A model generated the notes under the pieces. The model did not search any database. It was not told the origin of the DNA and saw nothing but the letters and a program-made list of their open reading frames with translations. 42,487 bases of DNA from Pseudomonadota bacterium (GTDB taxonomy: Bacteria; Pseudomonadota; Gammaproteobacteria; Steroidobacterales; GCA-2729495), in NCBI GenBank assembly GCA_963205295.1, contig CAUJIY010000032.1, positions 1 to 42,487 of the forward strand, in the 5' to 3' direction. A program made the position numbers and the translations under genes. Numbering within the stretch: the first letter of the stretch is position 1; each line of letters begins with the position of its first letter. Shown here one piece after another: positions 5,948 through 19,538 of the stretch.

Positions 5948-6433
5948 CTATCCGGTCAGTCCGGCATTCTTGTACGAACTTCTCCACACTGTGAAGAGAG
6001 CGGCCAGCGGCGCGATTGCGGGTGCCACGAAGAACCCAGACATCCAAACCCCCAGGTAGCGTTGTTCGGGTGCGTCCCTCGACGGGTCGTACAACAGAAA
6101 CCCCACTACGACCGTACCGGCGAACACGGCCACGGACCACCCGATCAGGTGAACGATGAGGCGCGCCGCCGTGGGCACCAATAACTCCGAAGGCGGCAAT
6201 CGCAGGACATGCGGCCATCGACACACCATCCAGACTCCCGTCGCCAGCAGGAGCAGCACCGGCAACCACGACAGCAGTTCCTCGATCGGATCGTGCAAAG
6301 GCGAGCGCTCGGTGAACGGGTTCAGCCTCCGCAGGCTGTCGAAATACTCGCCGAAGATGCTCAACAGCGCCCAGGCGACGGCCGGCGGAAACAGCACCCG
6401 CAGGACGTGCTGGTAACCCGAGCCGGTTCTCAT
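5948..6433 (-). CDS. Four-segment membrane protein, cassette 1
   Basis: The 161-residue product has hydrophobic segments around VLFPPAVAWALLSIF (11-25), SWLPVLLLLATGVWMV (54-69), LIVHLIGWSVAVFAGTVVVGF (91-111) and VWMSGFFVAPAIAPLAALF (128-146). The loop after the first segment is charged (EYFDSLRRLNPFTERSPLHD). ATG 6433 overlaps the previous gene's TGA. The longer open frame upstream of this ATG overlaps the preceding gene and is not a credible extension. The family is unknown to me. Membrane location is a direct inference from hydrophobicity. Confidence 0.6.
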   Translation of the reverse strand: MRTGSGYQHVLRVLFPPAVAWALLSIFGEYFDSLRRLNPFTERSPLHDPIEELLSWLPVLLLLATGVWMVCRWPHVLRLPPSELLVPTAARLIVHLIGWSVAVFAGTVVVGFLLYDPSRDAPEQRYLGVWMSGFFVAPAIAPLAALFTVWRSSYKNAGLTG

Positions 6434-6867
6434 GCACCCTGACCGCCTTGGCGTCTCCGCACACCGGAACGTTCCTTCCAATGAAACCAGGCCATGAGGC
6501 CGCTGAATAGCAGTGGAAGCAGGAAGAACCCCCATCGACCGTAGCCGAGCCGGGGATCGACTTTCTGCACGAAGCCCGATTGATTGAGGTACACAACGAT
6601 AATGGCCGTCACGATGCCGATGACAAAAATCAGCCCTTGGAGCGCCGGATAAGGAGCGATCCGATGCCGCTGCCGATAGAGCAGGAGTCCCACCAGATTC
6701 GGGACTGAAAAACACAGCAGGGCAATGCCAGCCACTTCAGCCCCTTCTGGGATCAGAACCACGGCGGCAATGAGCATCCAGACTGTGCCGCCGAGCTGAG
6801 CGCCGAACCAGCCGCCCGGACTCCATTGGAACTGACCGGGTCCCACACGGGGATCATTTACTTCCAT
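6430..6867 (-). CDS. Four-segment membrane protein, first gene of cassette 1
   Basis: The 145-residue protein begins MEVNDPRVGPGQFQWSPGGWFGAQLG and has membrane segments around VWMLIAAVVLIP, VAGIALLCFSVPNLVGLLLY, ALQGLIFVIGIVTAIIVVYL and WGFFLLPLLFSGLMAWF. The WSPGGWFGxQ opening and the NLVG/APYP block recall small membrane proteins of unknown function found in Xanthomonas-type genomes and cassettes. GGAGGG lies 7 bases before ATG 6867, so I prefer it to the upstream ATG at 6894. It is the first gene after the junction box at 6909-6915. The operon would be driven from the noncoding element to its right. Confidence 0.6.
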   Translation of the reverse strand: MEVNDPRVGPGQFQWSPGGWFGAQLGGTVWMLIAAVVLIPEGAEVAGIALLCFSVPNLVGLLLYRQRHRIAPYPALQGLIFVIGIVTAIIVVYLNQSGFVQKVDPRLGYGRWGFFLLPLLFSGLMAWFHWKERSGVRRRQGGQGA

Positions 6868-6908
6868 AGGTGCACCCTCCGCACGACTACGCATTGACTC
6901 ATCTGGCA

Positions 6909-6915
6909 GCCCAAC
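6909..6915 (-). other. R'-type box at the start of the cassette array
   Basis: GTTGGGC on the minus strand fits the GTTRRRY recombination box and lies 41 bp before the first cassette gene. To its right the sequence becomes repeat copy B instead of another cassette, so this is the array's leading junction. Copy A lacks this box: similarity between the two copies stops just at this point. No integron integrase gene follows. Confidence 0.5.
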
Positions 6916-6917
6916 GG

Positions 6918-7146
6918 CCCGTCCAGCGACCCGCGCTGGAGTTCCGGGCTTACCGAAATGCTGTTTCAGTCACCATGAGTGACCAAACTCACCGATCGGC
7001 ACACCTGCCCAATGCACTGCAATCCCGATTCCCAGTTTAACGCCACGGATCGCAGCGTCCTGTGAACTCAGTTCACGGTAAATGGGACGGCCCGGAAGCA
7101 GACGGAGTTCCTTACCGTCAGATTTGCCGTCAAAAGAGCGTGCTTG
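6918..7146. repeat. Copy B of the duplicated noncoding element, upstream of the cassette array
   Basis: The copy at 344-571 has the same orientation. Copy B lies between the cassette array and guaA. It keeps the motif set at identical spacing: inverse TTCACGGTAAA at 7072-7082, CTTACCGTCA at 7111-7120 and TTTGCCGTCA at 7123-7132. Another TTTGCCGTCA occurs at 2209-2218, 57 bp inside the other island end. Short repeats near both ends of an island are what integrase arm-type or excisionase sites look like. An attI or promoter role for the cassettes is the alternative. No gene is seen from 6868 to 7301. Confidence 0.6.
7062..7076. promoter_or_regulatory. Perfect 15-bp palindrome inside repeat copy B
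   Basis: GTGAACT-C-AGTTCAC is a perfect inverted repeat with a single central base and overlaps the inverse motif TTCACGGTAAA. Copy A does not keep it. It could be a repressor-type operator upstream of the minus-strand cassette genes. Function is inferred from symmetry only. Confidence 0.3.
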
Positions 7147-7301
7147 GCTCAGATACTTAGGGCGAGTTTCCGCCAGGGACTTGCTTATCGATCAGGCACT
7201 TGGCGAGCAACTTCAACTCAGAGACGATTGAAACCAGACAATCTTCGAGAATACTCAACTGCCTGATTTCATTGGCGAAAGAAACTCACCGACATCACCC
7301 C

Positions 7302-12729
<5,428 letters not shown>

Positions 12730-12736
12730 CCGCAGC

Positions 12737-13126
12737 TCAGGCGAGTGTCTGGCCGATATTGGCGAGCGACAGGGCGACGATCACGAGCCAGGTGCCGAGC
12801 GCACCGATGAATCGCGGCGCCGAGCGTCCGGCGCTTTGGGTCAGCCCCACGGCGTGCGCCAGCCGCACAGCTACCAGCGCCACACCGGCAGTGTGCAGCG
12901 CCCAGCCCGGCGCACCGCCTGCCTCGTAGAGCGCGAGGAGGAGCAGTGCGAGAGGCACGTACTCGGTGAAGTTCGCCTGCACGCGGATCGCGCGCTCGAG
13001 GTCCGGGTTGTCCCCGGCACCGACGCCGACGCGAAATCTGATGCGCCGCTGGGCCACGCGGTAGCTCAGCGCCACGAGCAGCAGCCCGAGCAGGCCCGCG
13101 TACAGGGCCGTGTGACCGAGGTTCAT
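12737..13126 (-). CDS. MAPEG family membrane protein
   Basis: The 129-residue protein has four membrane segments and the MAPEG pattern: RRIRFRVGVGAGDNPDLERAIRVQANFTEYVPLALLLLALYE, shown by its marks RIRFRVG and RVQANFTEYVPLAL. This family includes microsomal glutathione S-transferase-like and eicosanoid/glutathione enzymes, and bacterial members are mostly uncharacterised. ATG 13126 overlaps the stop of the metX-like gene (ATGA), so the two are coupled. It converges with the plus-strand YihY-type gene, the two stops being only 7 bp apart. Confidence 0.85.
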   Translation of the reverse strand: MNLGHTALYAGLLGLLLVALSYRVAQRRIRFRVGVGAGDNPDLERAIRVQANFTEYVPLALLLLALYEAGGAPGWALHTAGVALVAVRLAHAVGLTQSAGRSAPRFIGALGTWLVIVALSLANIGQTLA

Positions 13127-14358
13127 GCCGATTCCCCCACCGCCGGCGGCAGTATCGCCGCCTGGTCAGGATACCCGCGATCGGACACCGCCGCCGCCTC
13201 CGCGAAGAAGCGCCGGATCACCGGCCGGAAGCGCTCCATGTCGACGAGGAAGGAGTCGTGGCCCTGGATCGAGGGCAGCTCCGCGAGCGTCACCTCGCCG
13301 CCGCCGGCACGCAGCCCGGCGGCGAGCTCGCGCTGCTGGTGGATCGGGAACAGGAGATCGGTCGCCACGCCGATGACGAGGGCACGCTCGACCCGGATGC
13401 GGGCGAGCGCGGCCGCCACCGAGCCACCGTGCTCCGCGAGGTCGAACAGGTCGCTCGCGCGTGACAGGTAGAGATAGCAGTTCGGATCGAACTGGCCGGT
13501 GAACTTGCGGGCGTGCGCCTCGAGATAGCTCTCGATCTCGAAGTCCGTGGCTGGGGCGTCATCGGTCCGGCGCTCCCCGGAAATGCGCTCGCGGCCGAAA
13601 CGCTGTTCCCACTCCTGCGCCGAGCGGTAGGTGATCATGCCGACCTTGCGCGCCAGGCGCATGCCGCTGGCCGGGCCTGCGCCGGGTGCGTAGTGCCCAT
13701 CCTGCCAGGCCGGGTCGCGGCGGATCATCTCCCGCTGCAGCGAGCGCAGTGCGATCGAAAACGGCAGGGTGTGCGCGCCGCAGGAGATCAGCAGCAGGCG
13801 GCGCGCCATGCCCGGGAACATGGCCGCGAAGCCGAGCGCGGTCATGCCGCCCATCGACGGCCCGACGAGAGTGTGCAGCGTGTCGATGCCGAGGTGCCCG
13901 AGCACGTGCCGCCCGGCGCTGGCGACGTCCTCGAGCGTGAGCTCCGGGAAGTCGAGCCGGTAGGGCTCGCCGCTGCGCGGGTCGATCGAGGCGGGCCCCG
14001 TCGAACCGAAGCAGCTGCCGAGCGAGTTCACGCAGATCACGAACCAGCGGCGCGTGTCGATCGGCCGCGACGGCCCGACGATCTCCTCCCACCAGCCGGG
14101 CGTCGGGTCGGCCGGCGAGGAGCTGGCGTGGGCGGAGGGCGACATCCCGGTGAAGATGAGCACCGCGTTGTCGCGCCTGTCATTGAGCCGGCCCCAGGTC
14201 TCGTAGGCGACGACCGGGCGCTCGAGCACGCCGCCGTGGCGCATCTCGAAAGTGCCTGGGATCTCGCAGTACTGTCGCGCGCCGCTCACCGCCGGGGGTC
14301 CTTCCGGAGCCTTGCTGCGTGAATTATCGGCGACCCCCGCGCCGGGGGTGACGGGCAC
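13123..14358 (-). CDS. MetX-family acyltransferase, probably serine/homoserine O-succinyltransferase type
   Basis: The alpha/beta-hydrolase-fold enzyme (411 residues) acylates the hydroxyl of homoserine or serine for sulfur amino acid synthesis. The catalytic triad is visible as Ser in LVGPSMGGMTAL, Asp in GVATDLLFPI and His in QGHDSFLVD. The block VICVNSLGSCFGSTGPAS and the segment LPFSIALRSLQREMIRRDP resemble the Xanthomonas-type serine O-succinyltransferase group more than classical homoserine acetyltransferases, so substrate choice needs assay. The GTG start at 14358 has no clear ribosome-binding site and is uncertain; the conserved part starts near residue 30. It lies 21 bp after der. 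Confidence 0.85.
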   Translation of the reverse strand: MPVTPGAGVADNSRSKAPEGPPAVSGARQYCEIPGTFEMRHGGVLERPVVAYETWGRLNDRRDNAVLIFTGMSPSAHASSSPADPTPGWWEEIVGPSRPIDTRRWFVICVNSLGSCFGSTGPASIDPRSGEPYRLDFPELTLEDVASAGRHVLGHLGIDTLHTLVGPSMGGMTALGFAAMFPGMARRLLLISCGAHTLPFSIALRSLQREMIRRDPAWQDGHYAPGAGPASGMRLARKVGMITYRSAQEWEQRFGRERISGERRTDDAPATDFEIESYLEAHARKFTGQFDPNCYLYLSRASDLFDLAEHGGSVAAALARIRVERALVIGVATDLLFPIHQQRELAAGLRAGGGEVTLAELPSIQGHDSFLVDMERFRPVIRRFFAEAAAVSDRGYPDQAAILPPAVGESA

Positions 14359-14379
14359 GTGGTTATATCGTTATGAGGC

Positions 14380-15768
14380 TCAGCGGCGCACGTGCGCGCG
14401 CAGGCGCCGGCGCTTCTGCACCTGGCGGCTGGTGAGCACATTGCGCCGGCCGGCGTAGGGGTTGCGCCCGGTACGCAGTTCCAGCCGAATCGGCGTACCG
14501 GTGAGACGGAAGACCTTGCGGAAGCAGTTCACGAGGTAACGCCGGTAGCTGTCTGGCAGCAATTCGGTCTGGTTGCCGTGCACGACGATGACGGGCGGAC
14601 GGCGTCCGCCCTGGTGGGCGTAGGTGAGCCGGATGCGGTGCCGGCGCACCAGCGGCGGCGGGTGTGAGGCCACCACCTCCTCGAGCACACGCGTCAGCTC
14701 GCTGGTCGGCAGCTCGGCACGGGCCGCAGCCGCAGCGCGCGCCGCGCTCTTGAAGAGGTCGACGATGTTGCTGCCGTGGAGCGCCGAGATCGGGTGCGTC
14801 TCGACGAAATCGAGAAACGGCAGGGCCAGCTCGTAGCCGTGCATGAAGCGGCGGCGGCGGCTGTCGCCGATGCCGTCCCACTTGTTGATGCCGATGGTCA
14901 GCGCCCGGCCGCGCTCGAGTACCAGGCCGATCAGCGAGGCGTCCTGCTCGGTGACGCCCTCGCGCGCATCGAGGAGCACGATCACGGCATCGGCCTCGTC
15001 GACGGCCTGCAGCGATTTGGCGATGCTGAACTTCTCGATCGTCTCGGTGACACGCGCCCGGCGGCGGATGCCGGCGGTGTCCACCAGTGTGTAGGTCACG
15101 CCATCCACCTCGACCGGCACGCGGATGGCATCGCGGGTGGTGCCCGGCTCGTCGCGGGTCACGAGGCGCTCCTCGCCGAGCAGCCGGTTGATGAGCGTCG
15201 ACTTGCCGACATTCGGCCGGCCGACCACGGCGATGCGCGCCATGCCGTCGTCGGCCGGTTGCCCGCCGCTGCCCGTGGCAGGGGCGACCGCCAGCACGGC
15301 GCCGAGCAGGCCGCGCACGCCGTCGCCGTGGCTGGCCGAGACGGCGTGCGGCGTGTCGAGGCCGAGCTCCCAGAATTCGGTGACGGCAACCGCCGCTTCA
15401 CGGCCTTCGAGCTTGTTCACCGCGAGCACCACGGGCTTGCCGGACCGGCGCGCGAGCGCAGCGACGTAGCGGTCCTCGCCGGTGAGCCCGGCCTGCCCAT
15501 CGGCCAGCATGACGAGCACGTCGGCCTCCCCGACCGCCAGCTCGACCTGCCGGTGCATGAGGCGTGCGATCTCGTCGCCCGCCTCGGTCAGCCCGCCAGT
15601 GTCGATGACGAGTGCGGCGGGCAGGTCGCCGGCAGTGAAGCCGTAGAGCCGGTCGCGCGTCAGCCCGGGGTAGTCGGCCACGAGGGCATCGCGGGTGCCG
15701 GTAAGGCGGTTGAACAACGTGGACTTGCCGACGTTGGGCCGCCCGATGAGCGCGACGACCGGCAGCAG
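14380..15768 (-). CDS. der: Ribosome-assembly GTPase Der (EngA)
   Basis: Der is an essential double-GTPase needed for 50S subunit maturation. The protein has two G domains, each opening with GRPNVGKST (residues about 9 and 184), with switch/G3 DTGG and DTAG and G4 NKLEG and NKWDG. A KH-like C-terminal domain and a basic tail (QVQKRRRLRAHVRR) follow. No ATG, GTG or TTG lies in frame near the conserved start. The first CTG at 15768, 8 bases after GGAG, gives M-LPVVALIGRPNVGKS, which matches the MLPxVALVG opening of relatives, so I take CTG as the start. That gives 462 residues. It follows bamB directly. Confidence 0.93.
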   Translation of the reverse strand: MLPVVALIGRPNVGKSTLFNRLTGTRDALVADYPGLTRDRLYGFTAGDLPAALVIDTGGLTEAGDEIARLMHRQVELAVGEADVLVMLADGQAGLTGEDRYVAALARRSGKPVVLAVNKLEGREAAVAVTEFWELGLDTPHAVSASHGDGVRGLLGAVLAVAPATGSGGQPADDGMARIAVVGRPNVGKSTLINRLLGEERLVTRDEPGTTRDAIRVPVEVDGVTYTLVDTAGIRRRARVTETIEKFSIAKSLQAVDEADAVIVLLDAREGVTEQDASLIGLVLERGRALTIGINKWDGIGDSRRRRFMHGYELALPFLDFVETHPISALHGSNIVDLFKSAARAAAAARAELPTSELTRVLEEVVASHPPPLVRRHRIRLTYAHQGGRRPPVIVVHGNQTELLPDSYRRYLVNCFRKVFRLTGTPIRLELRTGRNPYAGRRNVLTSRQVQKRRRLRAHVRR

Positions 15769-15770
15769 CG

Positions 15771-16943
15771 CTATTTCTCCCGCGGCTTCGTGGCGTCGCG
15801 CAGGGCCACGAGGTCGCCGTCGTCGGTGAGCACGTACAGCAGGTCGTTGACCACGAGCGGCGCCGAGGTGATGCGCGCCGAGCCAACGTGCAGGCGCGCC
15901 TGCAGCTGGCCGGTCGCCGCCTCGTAGAAATGCACCCAGCCCTCGAAGTCGCCCACCACCACCGAGTCGTGGAACGCCGTCGGTGCCGTCAGGTCGCGGG
16001 CGTGCAGCTGCGCCTGTCGCCACAGCTCGCGGCCCGAGGCGCGCTCGACGGCGATGATCTCGCCCGCATCACCAGAGGCGTACAGGTTCTGCGCATCGGC
16101 ACCGAGGCCGCTGTAGCTCGAAAACTCGACGGTCCAGAGGAGCTGGCCCGACTCGCGCGCGAGCGCCGCCAGCCGGCCCTGGTAGCCGACGGCGTAGACC
16201 TCCTCGCCGAGCACCTGCACGGTGGCATTGATGTCGGCGAGCCGCTCAACCTCCGTGCGCCCGGTCGGCGGTTCCACCAGCACGTCCCAGGCGACCGACC
16301 CGTCGGCGGTCGCGTAGGCGGCCACGCGACCATTGTCGAAGCCGCAGATGACGAAATTGCGGTCCACCACCGGCGCTCCGGTGCCGCGCACCGACAGGCG
16401 CGGCATGGTCTGCTGCACGAACCAGGCCTGGCGCCCGCTGAGGAGGTCGAGTGCGATGAGCTTGCCGTCGACCGTGCGTACGTAGGCGTGCGCGCTGCCC
16501 ACGGCCGGGGCGGCCAGCACCTCGCTCGCCACGTTGGCGCGCCAGCGCTCCTCGCCGGTCACGGCGTCGAGGGCGACGACATAGCCGTCGCTCGAGCCCG
16601 CGACGACGTAGCCGCTGGCCACCCCCGGCCCGCCGGCAAGCGGCAGGTCGACATCCGTGCGCCACAGGCGCTTGCCGCGCAAGGCATCGAAGGCGGCGAT
16701 CCGCCCGTCGTGATCGGCGGCAAAGACCCGAGTGCCGTCGCTTGCCGGCGTCAGGGCGAGGCGCAGGACCTCGTTGCCGTCGCCGACGCCGGAGCGCCAG
16801 GCCTTGCGGATGCGCAGCGTCGGCTCGAAGTCGACGAGCTCGGCGGGAGCGCCCGCGTCCTTTGCGTCGTCGCTGCCAAACCAGCTGCAGCCGGGCAGTG
16901 CTGCTGCCAGCGCGAGCAGGAGCCAGGTGCATCGGCGCAGCAT
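15771..16943 (-). CDS. bamB: Outer-membrane assembly lipoprotein BamB
   Basis: BamB is the beta-propeller lipoprotein of the BAM complex that folds outer-membrane proteins. The 390-residue precursor has a lipoprotein signal peptide with the lipobox LPGC (Cys19), and residues beyond are exported to the periplasmic face of the outer membrane. PQQ-like propeller blades repeat as GKRLWRTDV, GEERWRANV, DGSVAWDV, SGQLLWTVEF and SGRELWRQ. ATG 16943 begins MLRRCTWLLL; an upstream in-frame extension overlaps yfgM and is rejected. It lies between yfgM and der, the standard gammaproteobacterial order. Confidence 0.95.
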   Translation of the reverse strand: MLRRCTWLLLALAAALPGCSWFGSDDAKDAGAPAELVDFEPTLRIRKAWRSGVGDGNEVLRLALTPASDGTRVFAADHDGRIAAFDALRGKRLWRTDVDLPLAGGPGVASGYVVAGSSDGYVVALDAVTGEERWRANVASEVLAAPAVGSAHAYVRTVDGKLIALDLLSGRQAWFVQQTMPRLSVRGTGAPVVDRNFVICGFDNGRVAAYATADGSVAWDVLVEPPTGRTEVERLADINATVQVLGEEVYAVGYQGRLAALARESGQLLWTVEFSSYSGLGADAQNLYASGDAGEIIAVERASGRELWRQAQLHARDLTAPTAFHDSVVVGDFEGWVHFYEAATGQLQARLHVGSARITSAPLVVNDLLYVLTDDGDLVALRDATKPREK

Positions 16944-16947
16944 CGGT

Positions 16948-17613
16948 TCAGGGCGCCGTCGATGCGGTCGTCGCGGGAGCCGCAGCACCCCCGACTTCGT
17001 CGAGCTTCGCCTGCAGGAGCGCCGGGTCGATCGGGCTTTCGGCAACCTGCTCGAGGGCAGCCTGGTACTCGCTGCGGGCGTCATCCCTGCGGCCCATGGC
17101 GTAGTAGGCATCCCCGCGCACCTCGTGGTAGCGGGCCGCGAAGGCCGAGTCCTGTGGGGGTGCCAGCTGCCTGATGGCCTCCTCGTACTTTTCCATCTGG
17201 ATCAGCACCCGGGCGAGGCGCAACCGCGCAATGTCCCGCAGCTCTGCACTCGCCGGACCGGCCACCACCTGCTCGAGGTAGCGAGCGGCTTCTTCGGGGC
17301 GACTGCCATCCATCTTCAGGCGGGCCATCGCCAGGCGTGCCTGATCCAGGTAGGGGGTCGCGGTGTAGTCGCGCTCGAGTTCGCCGGCGATCTCCTCGGC
17401 GCGCACGGCGCGTCCGACCCGGATGGCCGTGAGCATTTCCTCGTAGAGGGCAGAAGCCTGTTCGGCACGCTGCGCGCGCCCCTCGGTCCACTGCCGCCAG
17501 CCGAACAGGGCCCCGAGCCCCAGCACCAGGCCGGCGAGCAGGAACCAGATATTGGCGCCGAACCAGCCGCGCACCTGCTCGGCCCGTTGTTGATCAGTCA
17601 GGTTGTCGTCCAC
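16948..17613 (-). CDS. yfgM: YfgM family tetratricopeptide membrane protein
   Basis: YfgM is a single-pass inner-membrane protein with periplasmic TPR repeats, linked in E. coli to the SecYEG translocon, the chaperone PpiD and stress signalling. The 221-residue protein has a short cytoplasmic N-terminus (MDDNLTDQQRAEQVRGWF), one membrane helix at about 21-40 (WFLLAGLVLGLGALFGW), then TPR-like repeats to about residue 205 and an Ala/Thr-rich end. It sits between hisS and bamB as in other gammaproteobacteria, with 4 bp to bamB. Confidence 0.9.
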   Translation of the reverse strand: MDDNLTDQQRAEQVRGWFGANIWFLLAGLVLGLGALFGWRQWTEGRAQRAEQASALYEEMLTAIRVGRAVRAEEIAGELERDYTATPYLDQARLAMARLKMDGSRPEEAARYLEQVVAGPASAELRDIARLRLARVLIQMEKYEEAIRQLAPPQDSAFAARYHEVRGDAYYAMGRRDDARSEYQAALEQVAESPIDPALLQAKLDEVGGAAAPATTASTAP

Positions 17614-17641
17614 GTCATCTCACCCGCTTTCCTGGGAATCC

Positions 17642-18919
<1,278 letters not shown>

Positions 18920-18923
18920 CGGC

Positions 18924-19538
18924 TCAGTTGGCCGGCGGCGACGCGGCCGGCGCCGGTGCAGCGGAGAGCGGTGCCGCAGCCTCGGCCGCTGCGGACGGAG
19001 CGGACCCGGCCGGTGCCGGCGGTGCCGGTGACACCTCAGGCGCCAGGTCCTGCGGTGCCGGATCGGGCGCCATGCCCGACGGTTCGGTCAGCGCCATTCC
19101 GGCAGCCGGTGCAGTCACCGCGTCGTCGCCACCGGAACCGAGGACGATGACGAGCGCCACGACGGCTGCCCCACCGACCACCCACCACAACCACGACCCG
19201 CTGGGCAGGGCCTCCGGGTAGCTGCGCGGCTGCGCGAGCCGTGGCGGGGCGTCGCTGCCCGGCACGGCGGCGCGATAGGCCTCCAGCACCGACTCGGCGC
19301 TCAGGCCGACGACGGCCGCGTAGCGCCTGAGATGGCCACGCACGAATACCGGGGCCCCGACGGCCTCGAAGCGGCCCTCCTCGAGGGCGCTCACGACAGA
19401 CTCCTCGAGCCGCAATTCCTCGGCGATCTTCGCGACGGAGAGCGCACGCGCCTTGCGCGCCGAACGCAGCCGTTCGCCGAGGCCAAGTCCGGGCGCCTGC
19501 ACCAGTGCTGCACCCGCCTGTTCGTCGTTATCCGCCAT
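18924..19538 (-). CDS. rodZ: RodZ-like helix-turn-helix membrane protein lacking the C-terminal domain
   Basis: RodZ links the MreB cytoskeleton to the cell-wall elongation complex. The 204-residue protein has the N-terminal HTH_25 domain ([23 protein letters not shown], marked by RLRSARKA, then [12 protein letters not shown] at about 63-74), one membrane helix at about 114-134 ([20 protein letters not shown]) and a Pro/Ala-rich periplasmic tail ending APAASPPAN. The family's beta-rich DUF4115 domain is absent, and E. coli RodZ is about 337 residues. The stop precedes hisS by 4 bp. The start overlaps the pilW stop. Confidence 0.85.
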   Translation of the reverse strand: MADNDEQAGAALVQAPGLGLGERLRSARKARALSVAKIAEELRLEESVVSALEEGRFEAVGAPVFVRGHLRRYAAVVGLSAESVLEAYRAAVPGSDAPPRLAQPRSYPEALPSGSWLWWVVGGAAVVALVIVLGSGGDDAVTAPAAGMALTEPSGMAPDPAPQDLAPEVSPAPPAPAGSAPSAAAEAAAPLSAAPAPAASPPAN

